From Pseudomonadota bacterium (lineage in GTDB: Bacteria > Pseudomonadota > Gammaproteobacteria > Burkholderiales > Thiobacillaceae): a stretch of 6,205 nt of DNA. Position 1 is the first letter of the stretch. The number at the start of each line of letters is the position of its first letter. The notes below the pieces were generated by a model. It saw only the letters and a list, made by a program, of their open reading frames with translations, ran no database searches and was not told where the DNA came from. The position numbers and the translations under genes were made by a program. Location: positions 1-6,205 of the forward strand of contig JAJYXA010000487.1 in NCBI GenBank assembly GCA_021791235.1, given 5' to 3'. Positions 1 through 6,046 of this stretch are shown in pieces.

Positions 1-405
1 GCGCAGGAGACGGTGAAGAAGATGATCGCCAACGGCGTGCAGGTGAAGGGCGCCAAGGTCAACGTGCTCGGCCTCACCTTCAAGGAAAACTGCCCCGACC
101 TGCGCAACTCCAAGGTGGTCGACGTCATCCGCGAACTGCAGTCCTTCGGCTGCGACGTGCACGTGCACGACCCGCTCGGCGAAGCGAAGGAGGCCGAGCA
201 TGAGTACGGCATCAGTCTCACCGCGTGGAATGACCTGCCGCAATGCGATGCCATCGTCGCGGCCGTATCGCACAGCGCGTATCTGGAGAAGTCCTTCGGC
301 GACCTCACCGCCAGGCTGAAGAAAGGCGGCGCCTTCACCGACGTCAAGTCGGCCTACGATCCGGCCATGGTGGAAGCGGCGGGCTTCGTGCTCTGGAGGC
401 TGTAA
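1..405 (+). CDS. tviB: UDP-N-acetyl-D-glucosamine/galactosamine 6-dehydrogenase, C-terminal part (5' truncated by window edge)
   Basis: The reading frame is open from base 1 and stops at TAA 403-405, so only the last 134 codons are present. The visible part is the C-terminal UDP-sugar-binding domain of the UDP-glucose/GDP-mannose dehydrogenase family. It contains the block [17 protein letters not shown] (bases about 67-117), whose Lys and Arg are characteristic of this domain, followed by a Rossmann-like half with HVHDPLG and DAIVAAVSH. The exact form of the block (FKENCPDxRNSK) resembles TviB/WbpO enzymes, which oxidise C6 of UDP-GlcNAc or UDP-GalNAc to the uronic acid with NAD, more than UDP-glucose dehydrogenases. 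The 4-epimerase directly downstream supports this. The N-terminal NAD-binding domain and the catalytic Cys lie outside the window, so substrate preference cannot be judged. The alternative symbol is wbpO. Confidence 0.9.
   Translation, partial: AQETVKKMIANGVQVKGAKVNVLGLTFKENCPDLRNSKVVDVIRELQSFGCDVHVHDPLGEAKEAEHEYGISLTAWNDLPQCDAIVAAVSHSAYLEKSFGDLTARLKKGGAFTDVKSAYDPAMVEAAGFVLWRL
395..399 (+). promoter_or_regulatory. Ribosome binding site of the 4-epimerase gene
   Basis: GGAGG lies inside the last codons of the dehydrogenase, five bases before the ATG at 405. It decides the epimerase start, because the frame is open further upstream with only a non-homologous, Arg-rich translation there. The stop and start overlap as TAATG, which suggests translational coupling. 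Confidence 0.75.
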
Positions 406-1433
406 TGACCGCGTTCGATACGCTGAAAGAAACGCTCAAGGCCAGGCCTCAAACCTGGCTCGTCACCGGCGCCGCCGGCTTCATCGGCTGCAATCTGGTG
501 GAAGCCCTGCTGCAGCTCGATCAGCGCGTCGTCGGCCTCGACAACTTCGCCACCGGCCACGAGAAAAACCTGGCGCAGGTGCAGGCCAGCGTCGGACCCG
601 AGCGCTGGGTAAACTTCAGCTTCAAGCGCGGCGACATCCGCGACCTCATCACCTGCCATACCGTGTGCAAGGGGGTCGATTACGTCCTGCACCAGGCGGC
701 ACTCGGTTCGGTGCCGCGCTCGATCGAAGACCCGCTGTCCACCCATGCCGCCAACAATACCGGCTTCCTCAACATGCTGGTCGCTGCGCGCGACGCGAAG
801 GTAAAACGCTTCGTCTATGCGGCGTCCTCCTCCACTTATGGCGATCATCCCGGCCTGCCCAAGGTCGAGGATGTCATCGGCAAGCCGCTGTCGCCGTATG
901 CGGTGACCAAGCTGGTAAACGAGTTGTATGCGGACGTGTTCGGCCGCTGCTACGGCATGGAATCGATCGGCCTGCGCTACTTCAACATCTTCGGCCGCCG
1001 CCAGGATCCGCAGGGCGCCTATGCGGCCGTGGTGCCGAAATGGGTCGCCAGCATGATTCGCAACGAGCCGGTGTACATCAACGGCGACGGCGAAACCAGC
1101 CGCGACTTCTGCTACATCGACAACGTCATCCAGGCCAACCTGCTCGCCGCCACCAGCCCGCATGCGGACGCGGCCAACCAGGTCTACAACGTTGCGGTCG
1201 GCGACCGCACCACGCTGAATCAGCTGTTCGAGGCCATTCGCTCGCTGCTCGAACCGAAGTATCCCCATCTCGCCGACTTCAAGCCGGTTTACCGCGACTT
1301 CCGTGCCGGCGACGTGCGCCATTCGCTGGCCGACATTTCCAAGGCGCACGCGCGCCTGGGGTACGAGCCCACACACCATATCGGAGAAGGCCTGGCCGAG
1401 GCGATGGACTGGTATGTACAGGATCTCGGGTGA
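405..1433 (+). CDS. wbpP: UDP-N-acetylglucosamine 4-epimerase, WbpP/TviC type
   Basis: This 342-residue protein is an extended short-chain dehydrogenase/reductase that interconverts UDP-GlcNAc and UDP-GalNAc (or their uronic acids) in the cytoplasm. The NAD-binding GAAGFIG is at residues 22-28 and the adenosine-binding LDNFATG at 45-51. SSST at 141-144 and Y165xxxK169 supply the catalytic residues, and the sequence continues with [13 protein letters not shown] and the late [13 protein letters not shown] block. From memory it aligns almost end to end with Pseudomonas aeruginosa WbpP (341 aa), including [11 protein letters not shown] and [12 protein letters not shown], so length and motifs are complete. 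The start at 405 is preferred over earlier in-frame codons because it has a GGAGG site and matches the family N-terminus. It overlaps the dehydrogenase stop by one base, so the two form one operon for a UDP-GalNAcA-type precursor. The alternative symbol is tviC. Confidence 0.95.
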   Translation: MTAFDTLKETLKARPQTWLVTGAAGFIGCNLVEALLQLDQRVVGLDNFATGHEKNLAQVQASVGPERWVNFSFKRGDIRDLITCHTVCKGVDYVLHQAALGSVPRSIEDPLSTHAANNTGFLNMLVAARDAKVKRFVYAASSSTYGDHPGLPKVEDVIGKPLSPYAVTKLVNELYADVFGRCYGMESIGLRYFNIFGRRQDPQGAYAAVVPKWVASMIRNEPVYINGDGETSRDFCYIDNVIQANLLAATSPHADAANQVYNVAVGDRTTLNQLFEAIRSLLEPKYPHLADFKPVYRDFRAGDVRHSLADISKAHARLGYEPTHHIGEGLAEAMDWYVQDLG

Positions 1434-1506
1434 AGCGAACCGACTCCGCCGCCGCCCCGCCTCAACCACGACAAGAACAGGCCGCCGGGAATGATGCGGT
1501 TCAACC

Positions 1507-3150
1507 ATGATGCAGCGTAACGAGCAGATCGAGCCGAGTAGCGAGGCCAGGCAGAACGCGCTGGATATCCTGCTGCGGCGGATGCAGGCCGAGAGCGATT
1601 TCCCGGCCCTCTCGGAAGCCATCGGCGACATCAACCGTATCGCCTCGTCCGACCGCGAGGGCGTCAACGAGCTCTCCAACCATATCCTCAAGGACTTTGC
1701 GCTCACCAACAAGCTGTTGAAGCTGGCCAATGTCGCGTTCTACAACCAGGTCGGCGGCGGTTCGATCAGCACCATTTCGCGTGCGGTGGTGATCCTCGGA
1801 TTCGACGCGGTGCGCTCGATCGCGCTGAGCCTGATCCTGTTCGACAACCTGGAAAACAAGGCGCACGCACAGCAGCTGAAGGAGGAATTCGTCAAGGTGC
1901 TGTACGCCGGCATGCTGGCACGCGAGATGGCGGGCAGGGCGCAGGTGAAGGATGTGGAGGAGGCGTTCATCGGTGCCATGCTGCACAAGCTGGGGCGCAT
2001 GCTGGCGATGTTCTATTTCCCCGAGGAAACGGCGCTCATCCGGCAGCGCGTCGAGGCCGAAGGTCTGGGCGATACCCGGGTTTCGACCGAAGTGCTGGGC
2101 GTGTCGTTCGAGAACCTGGGCATTGGCATCGCCCGCAGCTGGGGCTTTCCGGACCAGCTGGTGCAGAGCATGAAGAAACTGCCGGACGGGAAGATCAGGA
2201 AATCCTCGAGCAACGTCGACCGGCTGCGCGCGCTGGCAGGATTCTCCAACGAATTGTGCGAGGTCATCCTGGATACGCCGGATGCGGATCGCAGCAAGGC
2301 GCTGGCCAAACTGACGGCGCGCTTCGGTGACACCGTGCCGGTAACGGCGGAGCAGTTGTCCGGGGTGATGGAAAAATCGATGCAGGACATCGCCCAGTTC
2401 GCGCTGGTGGTGAATGTCAACCTGAAGCACAGCGATTTTGCCAGGCAGGCGTCGAAATGGGCGGGCATGGCGGCGCCGGGTGCGGCGTCCGCGCAGGATG
2501 CGAACGCAGGCACACTGCAGGGCAGCACGTCCGATGCCATGGCTGAGCTGGACGCCAGTGTGCTGCATCAGCACGCGCCGGCCAGCGAGCCGGCCACGGG
2601 TGATAGTGGCGGCACGGTGCCGCGCACGCCCGAGGAGGTTCAATCCATCCTGGCATCGGGTCTGCAGGATGTCAGCAACTCGCTGATCGACGACACCATT
2701 TCCATCAACGATATCCTGCGCATGATCCTCGAGGCCATGTATACCGGCATGGGTTTCGGGCATGTGCTGCTGTGCATCAAGGATGGCCGCCGCAACGCGA
2801 TATGCGGCAAGTTCGGTTTTGGCGAAGACGTGCAGGCGATTGCCAAGGCCTTCGATTTTCCCCTGGCGGGCCAGCCGGACGTATTCCTGGTCGCCTTGCA
2901 GAACAACGCCGACATCCTCATCTCCGACATCGACGACCCCAAGATCGCGACGCGGATTCCGGCATGGTATCGCCAGCATGTCGCGGCGCGCACCTTCGTG
3001 TTGTTCCCCATCATCGTGAAAGGCAAGCCGGTCGGTCTGATCTATGCCGACCGGCCGCACGCCGGCGACATCACGATTCCCGAGAAAGAGCTGTCCCTGC
3101 TCAAATCCCTGCGCAATCAGGCGGTGCTGGCCATCCGGCAGTCGCTGTAA
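1507..3150 (+). CDS. HDOD domain signalling protein with C-terminal GAF-like domain
   Basis: This 547-residue soluble protein has no signal peptide or membrane segment. Residues about 15-225 form an HDOD domain: the LKDFALTNKLLKLANVAFY segment (61-79), the ISRAVVILG helix (90-98) and IGAMLHKLGRML (155-166). That last segment is where true HD phosphohydrolases carry HD; here it reads H160-K161, as expected for a non-catalytic HDOD scaffold. Residues about 225-310 are helical. An Ala/Ser-rich linker (about 318-372) leads to a GAF-like sensor domain (about 374-547) with FGHVLLCIKDG, FVLFPIIVKGKPVGLIYADRP and a closing helix. HDOD proteins are generally linked to signalling and stress control; the ligand and partner here are unknown. 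The start is set by an in-frame stop at 1492-1494, leaving ATG 1507 or the adjacent ATG 1510, neither with a good Shine-Dalgarno. It lies 73 bp after the epimerase, and co-transcription is possible but unproven. Confidence 0.88.
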   Translation: MMQRNEQIEPSSEARQNALDILLRRMQAESDFPALSEAIGDINRIASSDREGVNELSNHILKDFALTNKLLKLANVAFYNQVGGGSISTISRAVVILGFDAVRSIALSLILFDNLENKAHAQQLKEEFVKVLYAGMLAREMAGRAQVKDVEEAFIGAMLHKLGRMLAMFYFPEETALIRQRVEAEGLGDTRVSTEVLGVSFENLGIGIARSWGFPDQLVQSMKKLPDGKIRKSSSNVDRLRALAGFSNELCEVILDTPDADRSKALAKLTARFGDTVPVTAEQLSGVMEKSMQDIAQFALVVNVNLKHSDFARQASKWAGMAAPGAASAQDANAGTLQGSTSDAMAELDASVLHQHAPASEPATGDSGGTVPRTPEEVQSILASGLQDVSNSLIDDTISINDILRMILEAMYTGMGFGHVLLCIKDGRRNAICGKFGFGEDVQAIAKAFDFPLAGQPDVFLVALQNNADILISDIDDPKIATRIPAWYRQHVAARTFVLFPIIVKGKPVGLIYADRPHAGDITIPEKELSLLKSLRNQAVLAIRQSL

Positions 3151-3182
3151 CGCGCCTAGCCACCCGGTTCGAGCAAGGCGCG
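3151..3182 (+). terminator. GC-rich hairpin directly after the HDOD gene, possible transcript end or attenuator
   Basis: CGCGCCT (3151-3157) and AGGCGCG (3176-3182) are perfect 7-base inverted arms starting at the base after the TAA stop. One mismatch and two further pairs (GC 3159-3160 with GC 3173-3174) extend the stem around a 12-base loop. No T tract follows on either strand, so it is not a classical intrinsic terminator. It may protect or define the mRNA 3' end, or be chance in GC-rich DNA. Confidence 0.35.
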
Positions 3183-3195
3183 CGGCAGAATTCGG

Positions 3196-3201
3196 CATAA
3201 T
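3196..3201 (+). promoter_or_regulatory. Possible -10 element of dacB
   Basis: CATAAT matches the sigma70 -10 consensus at five of six bases and stands out in GC-rich surroundings. It ends six bases before the dacB ATG, so transcription would begin at or within a base or two of the start codon, giving a leaderless or nearly leaderless mRNA. No convincing -35 lies 16-18 bases upstream, so the call is weak. Confidence 0.25.
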
Positions 3202-3207
3202 GGCGGC

Positions 3208-4662
3208 ATGCCGTTTGCGCGCCTCGCCTTTCGTTTTTTCATCCGCCTGCTGATCGCAGGCCTTGTCGCATCCGCCCATGCCGCAGCGCTTCCCGATGCG
3301 TTCACTGCGGCGCTGAAGCAGGCCGGGATCCCGCTCGACCATGTGGCCGTGGTGGTGCAGCCGCTCGATGCGGACGCGCCGCTGCTCAGCCACAACGCCG
3401 ATGCGGCACTCAATCCGGCATCGGTGATGAAGCTGGTGACAAGTTTTGCGGCACTGAACCAGCTGGGGCCGGGGTATGTGTGGACGACCGACGTCTGGGC
3501 GGACGGCACGATCGCGGACGGCGTGCTGAACGGGAATCTCGTCATCAAGGGACACGGGGATCCCGGCTTGACGCTGGAACGGATGTGGCTGCTGCAGCGC
3601 GAATTGCGCGCACGCGGGATCCGCCAGATCCATGGCAATCTGGTACTCGATACCAGCGATTTCGATGTGCCGCCGACCGATCCCGGTGCATTCGATGGCG
3701 AGCCGCTGGCCTTGTACAACGCGACGCCGGGCGCATTGGTCGCCAATTTCAACGCGACGACGCTGCGCCTGAAGCCGGACGGGCAGCGGGTGATGATCGT
3801 GCCGGACATCGCGTTGCCCGGTGTGGCGCTGACTTCGCAGCTGGTGCTGGACGACGGTGCAGCGTGCAACGGCTGGAAGGATGCGATCGCGCCCGCCGTG
3901 CCGGAGGCGGATCGCAATACGGTGGTGTTGAGCGGACACTACCCGCGCGGCTGCGGCGAACAGCCCCTCTCGCTCAACCTGTTCGCGCCCGCCGCCACGT
4001 TCGATCTTATTTTTCGCGGGCTGTGGGCGGAGTCCGGCGGCACCCTGAGTGGCGCGACCGTGGCAGGAACCGCGCCGGCCTCCGAGCCGCTCTTGAAGTT
4101 TGCTTCGGAACCGCTGACCGCCGCACTCATCCGTCTCAACAAGTATTCCAACAACCTGATGGCGCGCAACCTGTTCCTGACGCTGGGCGCGGAAGCGTAT
4201 GGCGCGCCGGCGACGCTGGACAAGGGCGCCCGCGCGGTTCGCGAGGACCTGGCGCAAAGCGGGATTTCAACCCGGAAACTGGTGCTGGAAAACGGCGCCG
4301 GTCTGTCGCGCATCGAGCGCATCAGTGCGGGCGCACTGACTCAACTGTTGCGTGCGGCCTACCAGGGCCCGCTGTTTGCCGAATTCGAATCGGCCTTGCC
4401 GATCGTCGCCAGTGACGGCACCCTGAAGCGACGCTTCAACGGCAGCGCCCTCGCCGGCCACGCGCACCTTAAGACCGGGACCCTGCGTGATGTCAGCGCG
4501 CTGGCGGGTTATGTGGACGCAGCCAGCGGCCGGCGCGTCAGCTTCGTCATGCTGGTGAACCATGCCAACGCCAGCCGCAGCGAGGCGGCGCAGCGCGCCT
4601 TGCTGGAGTGGGTCCAGGCAGGGAGCCATGCGGTTCGTGGGGACGGGCATGATGTTCGATAA
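3208..4662 (+). CDS. dacB: D-alanyl-D-alanine carboxypeptidase/endopeptidase, PBP4 family (peptidase S13)
   Basis: This 484-residue periplasmic penicillin-binding protein trims or cleaves peptidoglycan cross-links (DD-carboxypeptidase and DD-endopeptidase). The N-terminus is a Sec signal peptide: Arg-rich start, hydrophobic FFIRLLIAGLVA, and a likely cut after ASAHA near residue 25. All three active-site motifs are present: S72-V-M-K75 (nucleophile Ser), S314-N-N316, and K422-T-G424. The roughly 240-residue gap between the first two motifs is the large insertion typical of class C PBP4 enzymes, and total length is close to E. coli DacB (477). Cys220 and Cys249 may form a disulfide in the insertion. 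The ATG at 3208 is the first in-frame start after a stop at 3157-3159; no Shine-Dalgarno precedes it, consistent with a short or absent leader. The 3' end overlaps the next small gene. Confidence 0.95.
   Translation: MPFARLAFRFFIRLLIAGLVASAHAAALPDAFTAALKQAGIPLDHVAVVVQPLDADAPLLSHNADAALNPASVMKLVTSFAALNQLGPGYVWTTDVWADGTIADGVLNGNLVIKGHGDPGLTLERMWLLQRELRARGIRQIHGNLVLDTSDFDVPPTDPGAFDGEPLALYNATPGALVANFNATTLRLKPDGQRVMIVPDIALPGVALTSQLVLDDGAACNGWKDAIAPAVPEADRNTVVLSGHYPRGCGEQPLSLNLFAPAATFDLIFRGLWAESGGTLSGATVAGTAPASEPLLKFASEPLTAALIRLNKYSNNLMARNLFLTLGAEAYGAPATLDKGARAVREDLAQSGISTRKLVLENGAGLSRIERISAGALTQLLRAAYQGPLFAEFESALPIVASDGTLKRRFNGSALAGHAHLKTGTLRDVSALAGYVDAASGRRVSFVMLVNHANASRSEAAQRALLEWVQAGSHAVRGDGHDVR
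4639..4643 (+). promoter_or_regulatory. Ribosome binding site favouring the 4649 start of the small Trp-rich gene
   Basis: GGGGA lies five bases before the ATG at 4649, inside dacB. The other in-frame candidate, ATG 4628, has GGGAG only two bases upstream, which is too close for good initiation, so 4649 is preferred. Confidence 0.4.
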
Positions 4663-4852
4663 GGTGCCTGCGTGGGCGAGGTGGCTGGCGCAGGACGCGG
4701 ACGGCACCTGGTGGGGCTACGAAGCCGAGCCCAACCAGCTGGATCACGGGTGGTACGAGAACGAGGTGGGGCGCATCGTGCGGCTGGGGCAAACCGCCCC
4801 GCCGGACGACTGGGAGTCGACGCTGACCGCCTGGCCGCGCCGCCCCGGCTGA
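4649..4852 (+). CDS. Small tryptophan-rich protein of unknown function
   Basis: This predicted protein has 67 residues if it starts at ATG 4649, or 74 if at ATG 4628. It carries seven tryptophans (9, 12, 21, 22, 35, 55, 62), many acidic residues, no signal peptide and no membrane segment. The core WARWLAQDADGTWWGYE, then P and GWYENEVGR, reads like a genuine folded small domain rather than a shadow frame: composition is balanced instead of Arg/Pro-rich. I recall the pattern 'W-A-x2-L/I-A-x-D-x-D/N-G-x-W/Y-x2-Y/F-E' from small uncharacterised proteobacterial and phage proteins, but cannot name a family. The start lies within the last codons of dacB (14- or 35-base overlap), so the two are probably translated from one message. 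Function is unknown. Confidence 0.72.
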   Translation: MMFDKVPAWARWLAQDADGTWWGYEAEPNQLDHGWYENEVGRIVRLGQTAPPDDWESTLTAWPRRPG

Positions 4853-4876
4853 CGCGCTCAGGGTGCCGCGGGGGCG
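4841..4876. terminator. Possible bidirectional GC-rich hairpin at a convergent gene junction
   Basis: CGCCCCGGC (4841-4849) can pair with GCC (4865-4867) plus GGGGCG (4871-4876), leaving a three-base bulge and a 15-base loop. The loop holds both opposing stop codons (TGA 4850-4852, and TCA 4858-4860 read on the other strand). CTGA/TCAG (4849-4852 with 4858-4861) offers an alternative small stem. There is no T tract on either side, so intrinsic termination is uncertain. It lies in the two coding ends because only five bases separate the genes. Confidence 0.3.
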
Positions 4877-5400
4877 TCGAGCTCCAGTTTGCCGTCCTTC
4901 ACCGGGATGCGCGAGCCGGGCGGATGATCCATGCGCACCAGGCTTTCTTCCTTGCCGAGACGATAGCGCACGTCATAGCCGATCGTTTTGGTGTGTGATT
5001 CGTAGACCGTCTTGCAGCGCGTTTCGGTGCGGCTGACGGTGTCCTTCTCCTGCATGTTCTTCTGCACCTGGTTGCCGGCATAGCCGCCCGCTGCTGCGCC
5101 GCCGACGGTGGCCAGGGTGCGCCCGGTGCCGCCGCCGATCTGGTGGCCGAGCAGACCGCCTGCAAGCGCGCCGATCGCGGTGCCGGCGATGCGGTTGGTG
5201 TCCTTGACCGGCGCCTGTTCGTTGACGACCACGTCGTGGCACACCTGCCGGGGCGTTTTGCTGGTTTCGGTCACCGGCTTGACTGCGAGGACCTCGGCAA
5301 ATTCAGGTTTCGGATTCAGGGCTTTGTAGCCTGCGATGCCGCCGATCGCCGTCACGGCAACGGCCCCTGCAATCACACCCGTCAACATGGATTTATTCAT
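4858..5400 (-). CDS. Membrane-anchored glycine-zipper (2TM) protein, Rick_17kDa/SlyB-like domain
   Basis: This 180-residue protein begins with MNKSMLTGVIAGAVAV and has a hydrophobic Gly/Ala-rich segment (about 6-24) that could be an uncleaved anchor or signal sequence. There is no lipobox cysteine, so unlike SlyB it is probably not a lipoprotein. Residues about 71-109 (IAGTAIGALAGGLLGHQIGG and the following GGAAAGGYAGNQ) form the glycine zipper, with Gly/Ala every few residues. The C-terminal 65 residues are charged and rich in Tyr/Arg (YDVRYRLGKEESLVRMDHPPG), a pattern often found after such zippers in proteobacterial envelope proteins. Cys54 and Cys129 flank the zipper and could form a disulfide if periplasmic. 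The start at 5400 is chosen over 5430 because AGGAGA lies six bases upstream. Envelope location is inferred; precise function is unknown. Confidence 0.88.
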   Translation of the reverse strand: MNKSMLTGVIAGAVAVTAIGGIAGYKALNPKPEFAEVLAVKPVTETSKTPRQVCHDVVVNEQAPVKDTNRIAGTAIGALAGGLLGHQIGGGTGRTLATVGGAAAGGYAGNQVQKNMQEKDTVSRTETRCKTVYESHTKTIGYDVRYRLGKEESLVRMDHPPGSRIPVKDGKLELDAPAAP

Positions 5401-5406
5401 GATGCT

Positions 5407-5412
5407 TCTCCT
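5407..5412 (-). promoter_or_regulatory. Ribosome binding site of the glycine-zipper gene
   Basis: Read on the minus strand this is AGGAGA, six bases before the ATG at 5400. It fixes the start at MNKSML and rejects the 10-residue longer form beginning at 5430. Confidence 0.75.
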
Positions 5413-5431
5413 GAAAGTTGAATGGGTCACT

Positions 5432-5459
5432 ATGAATCACGATCCGCATGATAGTTCAT
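5432..5459. repeat. Imperfect dyad upstream of the glycine-zipper gene
   Basis: ATGAATCA (5432-5439) is mirrored by TGA-TAG-TTCAT (5449-5459) with a three-base bulge and a nine-base spacer. It sits in the 75-bp gap between the phosphoribosyltransferase stop and the glycine-zipper start, a stretch more AT-rich than its surroundings. It could be an operator overlapping a promoter, a weak transcript-end hairpin of the upstream gene, or chance. Confidence 0.2.
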
Positions 5460-5475
5460 CCCTTCGGACGGCATG

Positions 5476-6036
5476 CTACTCGGGTTGCAGCAGATCGATC
5501 CTGAAGCTGTTTTCGTAAGGCGGGACGTTGCATTCGATGATGTTCGACGGTGCCACATCGAGACGGACGCCGACGATGTCGGTGCGCACTGGCAGTTTCG
5601 CCGCGCCGCGGTCCACCAGCACCACGGTACGGATCTCGTCCGGTTGTCTGCGGGCCAGATATTCCACGGCCCGCAGCATGGAGTGGCCACGATACATCAC
5701 GTCATCCACCACCAGTACCGTGTAGCCGGCCAGGTCGAGGCTGGCGTGAGCCGGATTTTCGGTCAGGCGGGTTTCCGGATAGAGCAGCGTGAGGTCGTCC
5801 GCGTAGCGCTTGATCTGCAGGTCAAGCCGTACGCAGTCCGCAAGGCCGTAGGTCTCCCGCAGGCGCGCCTGCAGCTTGTCGGCCAGGGGGGCGCCGCGCC
5901 GCAGGATGCCGACAATCACCACGCGCGTCCGCCCCGTCAGCAGGCCGGCAGCCTGGCGGGCCATATCGTCGACAATGGTGTCGAGCTGTTCTGCGGTATA
6001 GAGGCAGGTGCGCCTGCCCGGGGCCTGATCTGTCAT
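5476..6036 (-). CDS. PyrR-like phosphoribosyltransferase
   Basis: This 186-residue cytoplasmic type I phosphoribosyltransferase carries the PRPP-binding signature VLVVDDVMYRGHS at residues 107-119, with Asp111-Asp112 of the motif intact. Other landmarks match the PyrR (pyr operon regulator/uracil phosphoribosyltransferase) subfamily: GILRRGAPLADKL (43-55, where PyrR has GIxxRG), RYADDLT (77-83, like YRDDL), and TVVLVDRGAAKLPVRTDIVG (the PyrR VLVDRGxRELPIRADxVG block). Length is close to PyrR. In PyrR the loop reads DDVLYTGRT; here it is DDVMYRGHS, so nucleobase preference could differ. The start at 6036 follows AGGA at 6045-6048 with an eight-base spacer. The gene is 10 bp downstream of ubiD on the same strand, so it is probably in one transcript with ubiD, not with pyrimidine genes in this window. 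The product is either UPRT/PyrR or another purine/pyrimidine salvage enzyme. Confidence 0.85.
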   Translation of the reverse strand: MTDQAPGRRTCLYTAEQLDTIVDDMARQAAGLLTGRTRVVIVGILRRGAPLADKLQARLRETYGLADCVRLDLQIKRYADDLTLLYPETRLTENPAHASLDLAGYTVLVVDDVMYRGHSMLRAVEYLARRQPDEIRTVVLVDRGAAKLPVRTDIVGVRLDVAPSNIIECNVPPYENSFRIDLLQPE

Positions 6037-6046
6037 GGTTGCGGTC

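Noticed and set aside
243..404. A 54-residue N-terminal extension of the epimerase frame.
   Set aside because: The extension is Arg/Gly-rich, overlaps the dehydrogenase coding sequence, and the family N-terminus and GGAGG site both point to ATG 405.
1437..1502. GAACCG (1437-1442) and CGGTTC (1497-1502) as an inverted repeat in the wbpP-HDOD gap.
   Set aside because: Six-base arms 54 bases apart do not extend in either direction and are readily explained by chance.
354..1730. A 458-codon minus-strand open frame opposite wbpP.
   Set aside because: It is antisense to a full-length, strongly matched epimerase and shows no domain of its own; treated as a codon-bias shadow.
1501..4257. A 918-codon open frame on the minus strand across the HDOD gene, the intergenic gap and most of dacB.
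   Set aside because: Its translation is Arg/Gln/His-rich with no recognisable domain, and it lies antisense to two genes with clear motifs. Long antisense open frames of this kind are expected from third-position GC bias.
5401..5475. A sigma70 promoter on the minus strand for the glycine-zipper gene (TGAACT, 18 bases, CATAGT).
   Set aside because: The -35 candidate matches consensus at only three of six positions and the -10 is weak, so I could not support it as a feature.
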